From contig OZ037765.1 in NCBI GenBank assembly GCA_964035545.1, positions 496,001 through 560,000 on the forward strand: 64,000 nt of DNA, in the 5' to 3' direction. The notes below the pieces were generated by a model that was given only the letters and a program-made list of their open reading frames with translations, did no database searches and was not told where the DNA came from. The first letter of the stretch is position 1. Each line of letters starts with the position of its first letter. The position numbers and the translations under genes are program-made. This DNA comes from Bugula neritina (taxonomy: Eukaryota > Bryozoa > Gymnolaemata > Cheilostomatida > Bugulidae). Below are positions 41,601 through 50,179 of this stretch, one piece after another.

Positions 41601-41605
41601 ATTGA
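29689..41605 (+). CDS. RGM: Repulsive guidance molecule (RGM), GPI-anchored BMP co-receptor family
   Basis: Four coding exons: 29689-29764, 31126-31604, 33863-34039 and 41060-41605, phases consistent, 425 residues. Residues about 1-24 form a signal peptide (VLFSLCLLALVSC). The N-RGM region follows with paired cysteines, then the partial von Willebrand D region with LFGDPHL. Asp137-Pro138 is the family's autoproteolytic site. Downstream come AWPLIDNEFLTVQVTN, VTVVIKGRGGG, the C-RGM segment EIYIKYIDSTVVIRQIASRY and FFFDSCVFDVLMTGE. The last 15 or so residues are hydrophobic, as expected for GPI-anchor addition. There is no RGD tripeptide, unlike vertebrate RGMa. Known family roles: BMP co-receptor and neogenin ligand. 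The start at 29689 has a purine at -3; an in-frame ATG at 29653 would add 12 residues but has a weaker context and an in-frame stop lies just upstream of it. Introns are very large and repeat-rich, intron 3 being about 7 kb. Confidence 0.96.
29795..29965. repeat. 22-bp tandem repeat in RGM intron 1
   Basis: About eight copies of ACATACTACAGTAACATATA-type units start about 30 bp after the exon 1 donor. Further 18-bp GTCACTACTGTATATAG units lie at 30082-30165. Confidence 0.9.
30905..31125. repeat. 30-bp repeat abutting RGM exon 2 acceptor
   Basis: Seven copies of a 30-bp unit containing GTTTATTCTGCAG. The array runs directly into the real acceptor (TTCTGCAGATTTCACAG, ending 31125), so a pyrimidine-plus-CAG acceptor-like site occurs in each unit. 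A frame through the array to exon 2 is open, so usage of upstream copies cannot be excluded from sequence alone. Confidence 0.92.
31618..32250. repeat. CTCTCACTAC pyrimidine-rich array after RGM exon 2
   Basis: More than 600 bp of CTCTCACTAC and ACCCCCTCTCACTAC units start about 14 bp after the exon 2 donor at 31605. The tract is strongly strand-asymmetric (C/T-rich on the plus strand). The Leu/Ser/Thr/Tyr-rich frames through it are spurious. Confidence 0.95.
33757..33867 (+). repeat. 24-bp repeat duplicating the RGM exon 3 acceptor
   Basis: Four units of about 24 bp precede exon 3. Each ends in GTATTGTAG and begins with GTCAC or GTAAC, i.e. the exon 3 acceptor plus its first five exon bases. 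The true acceptor is the last (ending 33862). Using any earlier copy would place an in-frame TAG before the conserved sequence, so only the last site is productive. A short CTACAGATGTGT repeat lies just upstream at about 33665-33705. Confidence 0.93.
35219..35365. repeat. TATATTATGT-type AT repeat in RGM intron 3
   Basis: Imperfect 10- to 15-bp units of TATATTATGTTA. Confidence 0.85.
35930..40140. other. AT-rich cryptically simple interior of RGM intron 3
   Basis: Segments at about 35940-36700 and 39480-40020 consist of drifting ATAATATTA, AGTATCACTATGAG and TACTAATAG words. Between them, apart from the decayed coding fragment at 38145-38797, I see no gene. Confidence 0.6.
38145..38797 (-). 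pseudogene. Decayed coding fragment nested in RGM intron 3, unidentified
   Basis: On the minus strand a probable exon runs 38797 to 38554. It follows a T-rich acceptor (TTTTTTTAG) and ends ATCATG|GTTAGC, reading PVCYRLTFHQ, one TAG stop, KNGASRRNFRRRKLRSS and FVTDHPGVFELTWPAEF. A second protein-like stretch ends at 38145 (GKENHCQLAFITKCTRLPPT), preceded by YNMVLQL in a different frame. The amino-acid composition and the long near-open frame in such AT-rich DNA argue for real but degraded coding sequence. One in-frame stop and at least one frameshift suggest a pseudogene or the relic of a transposon-borne gene. I cannot name the family. Confidence 0.35.
40700..41045. repeat. 21-bp minisatellite abutting RGM exon 4
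   Basis: Sixteen nearly perfect copies of a unit of the type ACTGAGATGTTATACTCATA end 14 bp before the exon 4 acceptor at 41059. Because 21 is a multiple of three, the RCYTHRL frame is open across the array and fuses spuriously to exon 4. Confidence 0.95.
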
Positions 41606-42756
41606 TACTGCTGCCAGTATAGCTGCCGAGTGCTGGCAGCACTTTGCTGTAGTCTAGTACAGGTATCTTAGTGTATAGTATATTTATATTGCACCTCATT
41701 CTATTAGTATACCTCTTGAGTACTTGGAGTTGTCATCTTATTCTAATGCCTAGTATTCCATGTTTACTCACTCACTATTATATGACTTATGAACTCCATT
41801 GCACACAATTTGCCATATGCTGTTGTTTTATGTTTGAAATGTGTAAATATAACGATATACAGTATTCCAAGAGACATCACTACACTTGGAGTCATCTGCT
41901 CAGTTTGTAAAGTACATGTACATAGGCCCATCTAGAATGTAAAAGTATTATTTTAATATTGTTTGTTTTTTTTATGCTTTCATATAGATAAATTATTTTT
42001 TACATATTAGTTTTTTAATTTATATTTTGTGCATGGTGTAATTTGCATTTGAATCTACAAATAAAACAGTTATGCTATGTCTAATAATGATTCTGAAAGT
42101 TTTTGCTAATAAAAACTTTTTGCAGGTTATAATTTATAAATATTGAAGTAATCAAAGAGATAAATTCTGATGTTTGGTCAGATTATTTGCTGCATTGAAT
42201 TAGTGGCAATAATTGCTATTGAATGGCGATGTGGAGTTATCTTCTCTCTGTAGTGTTGATGCAAAGTTATAAGTTCTTTTCACTTATAAATAATTCTTTG
42301 GGATAATTTCTTCACAAAAAGCACAAGAGTTGTCTTTACTTGTAATTTCTTGTAAGTCTTCCCGTTTGCTTGAAGCAAGCAAAATATTTACAATTGTATA
42401 CAGCATAGGCTATAAACATAAAGTATAAACAATATAGTATAAAGTTTGTATATGTGTGCGTGTTGTCTTTTTTTTTTTTAGTAAATTCATCCCATGAACT
42501 ATAAGTTATAGTTTCAGTTCAGTGAATTCATCGTCCAAAATTTTTACTAGCACATTATTTATTATCTTTTTTTCATTTTAAGGGTTATCTTTTTTTAACA
42601 TTTTTCATTAGCAGCTATTATGCTCTTTTACATTATTTTTTTGACAAAACATTATTTTGCCACATTAAAAAGTTTTAAATTAAATTTTTTTTATAAATTT
42701 TGCTAAATTGTGATAAATAAATAAATAAAATGCAATTATGTAGATAGCGTTTCGTG
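41606..42756. other. RGM 3' flank and RPS26 upstream region
   Basis: AT-rich DNA holding the RGM 3' UTR and the RPS26 promoter. No additional gene seen; the 41671-41910 frame is unsupported. Confidence 0.6.
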
Positions 42757-42780
42757 CATCTCCTCCTTCCTTTCTACGCC
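42757..42780 (+). promoter_or_regulatory. Pyrimidine-rich TOP-like start region of RPS26
   Basis: CTCCTCCTTCCTTTCTACGC lies about 50-70 bp upstream of the ATG, matching the terminal oligopyrimidine start sites of ribosomal protein genes. It would place the mRNA under growth-linked translational control, as known for this class. The exact start site is not determined. Confidence 0.5.
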
Positions 42781-42829
42781 ATTTATAATTTTGGCCACCT
42801 GCTTTTGTGAGGCAGCGCACAAAAGAACC

Positions 42830-45231
42830 ATGGTAAATATGTTATTATTCTTCTTAATCCAAATGTTCTTCTTTTAAATAACTTTCGTTTTAGTTGAATC
42901 TTATTTGGATGTTCTTAGCATTGGCCATACACTAAATATAATGTCAATATGAATATTTCATTTGACTTTGAGTTTGGCTGGTAGTGGAAGTGATTTGGTT
43001 TCACTTTGACAATTGTGAGTTGACTTGAAGTTGGTAATACTAGCTGTTAAGAAGTAGAGGTTTAGTTTTATTGTTTAGCAGTCAACCAGTAATTTCATTG
43101 CTTCTAAAAGTAAGTTTTTTTTGACGAGTAGTAATACTTAGCATCAGGCTTTACACTTAGTCTACAGTTTGTGAGTTAGTAATTTTCAGTTGATATCAAT
43201 TTTAAATTAATCGAGTGTAAAACTAAATAAAGTAAATGACATTAGACCCAGAGTGGTATATATTAGGAGTGTTGACATTAGGTAATCTTACGGAATCATA
43301 TGGGCGCCATTATGCCGAGATTGGTACCGCGAGTTTATATAAGTTATAAAGGAAAAATTTTGTCACTTTTGTTATTTTATTTTTTTTCTATTTTATGTGT
43401 AAAAATTTTTTTAGTTTTGTTTATTGGTAAAGTTTTTAAACACATTTTTATGCACATGAAATTTTAAAAAAAATTAAAACTCAATCATGCACGTAAATAC
43501 AAAGCTATAAAGTTGAAGCTTTGCTGTGATTACAATGTGAATATGAATTGAATAATGCTTGCAATAACCATTCTACACAAAATACGTTACAGTTGCTATA
43601 AATGTAAGACTAGTAAATTGGATGCAAATAGGCACAGTAATACTACTTAAGTTATGCTATTTTTGAAATTTGTAGTAAATATTTGGTATGTATATATATA
43701 TAATACATGCCAAATATTTACTACAAATTTCAAAAATAGCATAACTTAAGTAGTATTACTGTGCCTATTTGCATCCAATTTACTAGTCTTACATTTATAG
43801 CAACTGTAATGTATTTTGTGTAAAATAGTTATTGCAAGTATTCAATTCATATTCACGTTGTAATCACAGCGAAGCTTAAACTTTATAGCTTTGTATTTAC
43901 GTGCATGATTGAGTTTTAATTTTTTTTTAAATTTTATATGCATTGAAAATATGTTTAAAAACTTTACCAATAAACAAAATTAAAAAAATGGACACATAAA
44001 ATAAAAAAAAAATAAAATCACAAAAGTGGCAAAAATTTTCCTCTATAACTTATATAAACTCACGGTACCGATAGCGGCATTATGATTTTTCATGGTTTAA
44101 AGTCAACACTCTTAAATATACCACACTGATTAGACCTGGTAAAACTAAGAGGTTAAATTTGACTCGCCGAAAAGTAAAATAAGATAAATCTCTGAGAGTC
44201 AGTCCAGTGACTGAGTCACTGAATTACATCTACAGATGTCGAGTTGGTTATTGACCGGCATCCTAACTAAACTAAAAGTAATAATACAGTATCACTATGA
44301 GTTTAATAATTTGTTTGGTTGTTTTACAAACTCGAGCTGTTTTCTTGAGTCAAAAGATTAGTTTGTGACTTTGATTTCAAGGCATCAACAATGACATTAA
44401 CTAAAAATGTGTTGTAAAAGTAACTTGCAATATTTATACTGAAGTAATATACTCATAATGCATGTTTTGTAGACTAAGAAAAGGAGAAACGGAGGAAGAA
44501 ATAAGCATGGTAGAGGTGCTGTAAAGTTCATTAGATGCACCAACTGTGCCAGAGCTTGTCCTAAAGACAAGGCTATTAAGAAGTTTGTTATCAGAAACAT
44601 AGTGGAGGCAGCAGCTGTGAGGGATATTGGAGAAGCTAGTGTATATGATGGTGAGTCCACTTTCTCTACTCTTCATATTGCAGGTTTTCTATTGTTACTA
44701 ACATTTTCATTTTAGACATATAGAAGTTTTTAGTTTTATGGAATTGATGTGTTAAATTGATATTTTATTGGTGGGCTAATACAGACTATGAATACCTTTT
44801 TGGGAAACAGTGTCTAAATTTTCTGTTTTGCTAGTCTTTTGCTACATGAAAATGTTGTTAAAGTTGCATACTGTTGTGTGTTTGTAGGATACATCCTGCC
44901 TAAACTCTATGCCAAACTACACTACTGCATCTCGTGCGCTATTCACAGTAAAGTTGTGAGGAACAGATCTAGGAAAGCCAGGAAGGACAGAACTCCACCT
45001 CCCAGATTCAGACCTACCCAGAGAGTGAGTTCTCTTTCCTCTCCTCCCTTCTTGCTCTACTCTCTCCCTTCTTGCTATTCTCTATGTTCTACTTAGGCTT
45101 CTGGTAGAGCAACTGTACTTTACTTTGCTTATGTTACTCTTTGTGTGAATATTATAGTGGAGCTGAAAGTGCTGTGTGAAGGTTAAACTTGTGAATTCTC
45201 ATTTATCTTTCAGTCTGACAACAAGAACTAA
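42830..45231 (+). CDS. RPS26: 40S ribosomal protein S26 (eS26)
   Basis: Four coding exons: 42830-42832 (just the ATG, donor ATG|GTAAAT), 44473-44650, 44888-45024 and 45214-45231; 111 residues. An exon 1 ending right after the ATG is also, to my recollection, the arrangement in vertebrate RPS26. The product begins [12 protein letters not shown] and carries the zinc-binding cysteine pairs [18 protein letters not shown] and [13 protein letters not shown]. It ends [15 protein letters not shown] plus a short SDNKN tail, shorter and less Pro-rich than the vertebrate tail. eS26 lines the mRNA exit channel of the 40S subunit. Intron 1 (42833-44472) contains the palindromic hAT-type element. The 3' end converges with CFAP161 with only about 170 bp between stop codons. 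AATAAATAG near 45314 is a plausible poly(A) signal. Confidence 0.96.
43249..44128. mobile_element. Palindromic hAT-type foldback MITE in RPS26 intron 1
   Basis: The 880-bp element is one long inverted repeat: two arms of about 430 bp pair end to end around a central TATATATATA-type spacer near 43690-43702. Termini are CAGAGTGGTATAT and ATATACCACACTG. An exact 8-bp duplication ATTAGACC flanks it (43241-43248 and 44129-44136), the hAT signature. Arms match closely over most of their length, with scattered substitutions and small indels. No coding capacity. As RNA it could fold into a very long hairpin inside the RPS26 pre-mRNA. Confidence 0.92.
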
Positions 45232-45401
45232 GAATTGTTTGGAGAAGCTGCAGGAGAGACAACTACTCGCCAGAATGATGAATTATACATTTATGTATAT
45301 TTGTGTATTCAATAATAAATAGTTGATGAAACAAAGCAATGCTAATGTTATGTGTATAAGTTCAGATGCAGATAACACTTCATAAAGGGCAGGTGTAACC
45401 T

Positions 45402-46532
45402 TCAGTTTCCTGTCTTGAATATCCAATGATTGCATTCCTTTTCTGCTTTATGAGAATCCAGGCACGTGGTGGCAGTCACTTCGTACTCAAAGCCCAGCAT
45501 TGTTCTACATAATGTACAGTAAATACGTAATTGTCTTCTCTTTGACTGCTAAGTGCTAAAACTAAGGCAGGTATTGATAACTAAAGGATGTGTTGCACTT
45601 TAACATGAATCAAGTACTAATTTATGACTGATGGCACTTGCAGTGTAGCTCGGCTTTATCAAATGTGTTCAATTAAAGCCAGAAGGTTTGGTGGCGGAGA
45701 ACTCTGAATATGAAACTCAACAGTGAAAACAGCGCTATATGCCTGTCAGCAGTGCAATATTATACCCGCAGAGCTAAAGGTGTGCACGGCTAAGTTACTT
45801 TTATGCCAAATCTAAAGAATTGGTTGGGACATTTGGAAGAATAAATTATTTCTGGTATTCACTCACTTGACTTTGCAAGCCTCTTCTATGCACAGAGATT
45901 GGCCTGTTTTGCTGTGAACAAACAGCACCTTGGCATTAGCCTACAACATTCACATTAGCTGCAGCTAACAAATACACTGGCACATGGCTAAAGGCAACGA
46001 ACGTTCTAGTATTTCCTAATCTCTTACTGGAACGGGACGTCCCTCCATCTCAAGTCTCATCTGAGGATCTAAGTATGTGACGTGCCACTGACACAGAAAA
46101 GACCTTTCTGGCACGAGCAGCACTTCCTGGTGTCGAGACTTCTTGGCCTGTCTCTGGAGAGTCAGTGTGTCGCTACTGAGGTAGAGCTGGAAATAAACAG
46201 GAAAGATGTCGCACTTTCTAGTCCCTGGCACCTGCCCTAACCTGTCGCTATTCACTGTGGTGAGTCAACTGTGAAGTCAAACTCCATTTTGAAAATAGAA
46301 TATTATTAGTTGCATCATAGATACAGTTACTACTAGTACTGGTACTACTACTACTACTACTACTGCTACTACTACTGGTACTACTACTATATAGTACTAC
46401 TACTGCTACTACTACAGTACTACTATATACTACTAGCACTACTACTGGTACTACTACTACTACTACTGCTGGTACTATTAGTACTACTAGTAGTAGTAGC
46501 AGTAGTACTAGTAGTACTAGTAGTACTACTAG

Positions 46533-46581
<49 letters not shown>

Positions 46582-48400
46582 GCTACTGCTACTGCTACTA
46601 CTACTGCTACTACTACTGCTACTACTACTACTAGCACTACTACTTACATTTCCACCATCCTCTGTAGTTCTTAGACAGAAAGGCTGATTGAAGTGTAACT
46701 GGCTTTGAAGGGGTGATCCATCAACACTGAAAGCAACATGTAAATAAATGTCTTATTCCAGTGTGCAACTAAAACAAGTTGGCATGTTTCTTTGGACCAA
46801 AACGTGTTACAGCTTGTGCGTGATTTAGTTTTACGCTATACATATGTGCATACCAAATATGGTTAATATTACCCGTAACTTATCACATTGCTGTTCGCAA
46901 GAAAATGCTCTGAAGAGAAAATGTAACATGAAACATAAACCACCTTTCTATGACAAAAGTGTTCCTGGCATAGGGTGATTTGTGATTGATGGATGACGAC
47001 ACTTGGCAGGTGCCTGCAATCTTTCTCTCAGCCAGTAGTTTACTAGCTGATATGTTGACTGACAGGCATGACTCATCTCTGGGATCAATGTTGGCGAAAT
47101 ATTTAGTTCTGTCTGCCGCCATCGGGTTCACTAGTTGAACACAGTCACCCATGTGTAAGGCCCCATCATTGACCACACTCAAGGCGGTCTGAAAATATTT
47201 AAAAGTTGTTTAAACAATTGAGAAAAATTTTTGTGTCAACCAAGTACCAACTATAGAATCTTATTTGGTTATAACAAGTATGCAGACTACATTTGGAGTT
47301 ACTCACCCCTTTTAGCACAATGGCTGAAAAATCTGCAGACTTCTGAATCAAAAGCTCTCCTCTTTCTCTTTTTTCTAAGAAGTCTTTAATTGTATCCTGC
47401 AAAACATTTGATTCAAAGCATTAGACAAGCTTCTAAAACCACAACGTATAATTTATACTTACAATGTTTGATTCAAATTTATGATGCAAATTCAAACAAA
47501 TTTTTGTTGACTAAAAACTATTGGAGGAAATATAAAAACTAATATTAATGTGCATTGCTTATATGAACAAAAACTAGCAAACATACTGGGCTACTTTTTT
47601 GCAACTAGTTGATTTAAAAGTTGAAATTTTATTAATCATTTTTCTAATATTTTCATAAAATGCTTACATATAACTTGATAAGATTTATGAGCAAAACATA
47701 TCATTGATTGTTAACTAATTTGAATTTTTGAAAAAAGAATTAGAAACGCATTGCAGAATTCATCAAAAAAAAATTTAGTTGCAATAAGTTTAAATTGGCT
47801 ACAAATTATGCTTTCAGTCACAAAATAATTAAGAATAAAATAAATATTATTATTTGATATTTTTATGTGGCATATGCCTAACATACAAACTTATAATTAT
47901 CCTTATATTTAAAAATTAATCACAAATCATAATAAAATTTAAAATAATAACAGTCAACTAATAGTCAATGTAAAAGTATAACTATAAGTCACAACCTATT
48001 ATTCATTAGTGACTCAGCAAAATTGACAGAATTGAGCATGTTGATGTTTAAGGGAAAATTCAGGTTTTTGATCTTTTGATTATAAACTTTCCATGCGTCG
48101 TGTTATAAATTTAAAATGTTTCTTAATCAACTACTATTAAATAAATAGTTATATAAGCATAATAAAACAAATAAAAACTAGCAGGTAAAGCCATAATTTT
48201 AAAATATAATTTATTGATTAGTTTCTAGAAGTAGAACTAGAAGTAAAACTAAAAGTAAAAGCAAATGTAGTACTACTACTAGTACTAGTACGTGTACAGA
48301 TAACTAGTATTGGATTTGATATCATATTTACCTCTTCCAGCTGAATATCTTCATTCCAGTTACCAACACGCACTGATGGGGCATATGTGCGAGTAGTCAT
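45402..48400 (-). CDS. CFAP161: Cilia- and flagella-associated protein 161
   Basis: Eight exons on the minus strand: 48400-48332, 47396-47307, 47188-46944, 46726-46648, 46186-46028, 45940-45867, 45742-45722 and 45504-45402; phases match and give 279 residues (human about 300). The start YAPSVRVGNWNEDIQLEE and following DFLEKRERGELLIQKS are diagnostic. Later blocks HMGDCVQLVNP, ARNTFVIE, WHVTYLDPQMRLEMEGRPVP and CLDSHKAEKECNHW also match the family. The C-terminal extension of the vertebrate protein is absent. Known role: a microtubule inner protein of motile ciliary axonemes, so the organism has motile cilia or flagella. Exon 7 is a 21-nt microexon placed from phase and alignment with the family, so its boundaries are less certain. 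Intron 4 contains a TAC-rich simple array that abuts the exon 4 donor. Confidence 0.93.
46318..46640. repeat. TAC/TAG trinucleotide-like simple array in CFAP161 intron 4
   Basis: Mostly TACTAC runs mixed with TACTAGTAG and GGTACTACT words; it ends about two bases from the exon 4 donor at 46642-46647. The Val-rich minus-strand frame is repeat-derived. Confidence 0.95.
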
Positions 48401-49080
48401 AGTAAAAATTGAAGTGCTCGATAAAAGATTTAACAACTGCTACAGCTGAAAGTAGTAGAATAGTAACAACTAACAAGTATTAACTCGTCGCAATGTGAAG
48501 GCGCAAAACTGTTTACTTCCGATGAGTTGCTGGGCAACCATTTGAGACGAAGACGGGTTATATACGGCAGCATTTATTTTCTTCAACGCACAAAAAAAAT
48601 AAAGAGGACAACTCTTTTTCATATTTATAAACTTGTCAATTTTGTTTATTTTAGACTACTTGACGTTTTTGTCCTATGCTAGTAAGTACTAAATACAATT
48701 ATGTGCCTTATAGAAAACCCGAGGCTAATTACCAATTTTTTTCTAAATTAGCCCAAAAGTATAATAATAATTATCATATACTAACCTCTAGAAAATATTA
48801 ATTCACAGATCGTTATACAATACATTATATACATAATTAAATATGTAATATTATAGCAATGCTGAGAGAACATTTAATTATTTTACGTGATAAGTTTAGA
48901 AAAATATGGCATTGATAGCAGCTTGAATATAAAATTTTTAACAAATTTGTTCAAATAAATAGCTTTACACTTGTATAAAATTGAATTCTCACTGAAACAT
49001 TGCAAACATAAGTAGGCACGTATTGCGAATATAACTGCAAAACTTGAATATTACAGGGTCACATAGTTAGAAAGTATAAA

Positions 49081-49335
49081 ATAGTTTCGCCCCACTGGGT
49101 TGCGAGCAGGTGCTTGCTAGCCATTACACCGCAGAGAGTGTCAGGGGCAACTGGGTACTCCCAACACTACAGGTCTCTCCACTTTTTCAAAGTACTACTG
49201 CACTAAAGGCCGAAATAATTCATAAAATAGTTTTGCTCCCACTGGGGTTCGAACCCGAGACCTCCGGCTTGCAGGCAGCCGTGCTTACCATATTATACAC
49301 CACCGGAACTACTGGGTTAACTCAACACTACAGAA
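49081..49335 (-). mobile_element. Two tRNA-derived SINE-like copies
   Basis: On the minus strand the segment from 49335 to 49226 contains an internal Pol III B box, GGTTCGAACCC, preceded by an A-box-like TGGTGTATAATATGG, the arrangement of a tRNA-derived SINE head. A second, diverged copy lies at 49172-49081; the paired segments share ATAGTTT(T)GC, CCCACTGGG and AACACTACAG. The tRNA-like part lacks a clean cloverleaf, so it is not scored as a functional tRNA gene. Confidence 0.6.
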
Positions 49336-49444
49336 AGGGTTGTCACAATGTTGAATTTAATAATGAAGAGTTACTTAATCCATCTGACTCCATATCAATG
49401 TAGACTGTAGAGTATAGAGTATATAGGTAAAGATAAACTAGTAT

Positions 49445-49600
49445 ATCATGTAATAATATGGTGAGTGTCCAATTCCCAGTAGCTATAGGATTGTGGAACA
49501 ACACTGCAGACCAACATCCTAACCTGAAGGCTTTACCTTCTTTACAGACCAAGATAGGAGCTGGTGCCATGCAACACATAATATACCAACCCCCAGGCAG
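49445..49600 (+). mobile_element. Short LINE C-terminal remnant
   Basis: One frame reads VQFPVAIGLWNNTADQHPN, resembling the FPxxxxxxWNxLP ending of LINE reverse-transcriptase polyproteins (compare WNELP in the element at 5525-6570). It is only about 50 residues long and weakly supported. Confidence 0.3.
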
Positions 49601-50179
49601 GCTGTGTGAAATACTGTGGTATAGATAATCACTATATCAAATCTTAAATGAAAAATATTGAATTCAATTTTATAATATTCACACACAGTTATCCATATTC
49701 ATATAGTTCTACCTATGCTGTTTTATTTTATTCATTGTCATTCACATTGATTTCCATATTTATTATTATAATATTTATACCGATTTATTATTTGATAGCA
49801 ACCAGTACTAGTGAACCACACTATATTCAAAATATATCTTGAAATGTAAAACACGAAAATGTAGTAGACAAACATAATAATATGTTGAAAAAATAGAAAG
49901 TGATTAGCTTCTCAAACAATCTGAATCTGAAGCAAACTAACAATATTTACACACTTGGATAATCTTAGCACAATTTTACCAAAATAAATTAAGTCGTTAT
50001 AGGTACTAAGCAATATGTAAACTTCGTTTACAATGACGGCTAGGAGTAGCCAATGGGCATATACCAGTCGGGTAGTAGCTAACGTGTGTCACGTGGTCTG
50101 ATAGCTAGTTCCTACGTGGTTGGCCGGAGTTTCAACGATTTCACAGTGACTTTCTTCCTGCAGGTATATTAGAGCAAGA

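Larger units (their letters stand above)
48401..50179. other. Intergenic region with SINE and LINE remnants
   Basis: Separates the divergently transcribed CFAP161 and the beta-propeller gene. It contains the tRNA-derived SINE copies at 49081-49335 and a short LINE-like remnant near 49445-49600. The rest is AT-rich without coding signal. Confidence 0.6.

Noticed and set aside
46016-46255. CFAP161 exon 5 starting at MNSDRLGQ
   Set aside because: The acceptor TTTCCAG at 46187-46188 gives the right phase and family alignment; the extra residues are intronic.
46248-46637. Val-rich hydrophobic frame on the minus strand
   Set aside because: It is a translation of the TAC/TAG simple array in CFAP161 intron 4.
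49236-49310. Possible functional tRNA gene (B box GGTTCGAACCC)
   Set aside because: No convincing acceptor stem or anticodon arm, and a second diverged copy with the same flanks lies next to it, fitting a SINE better.
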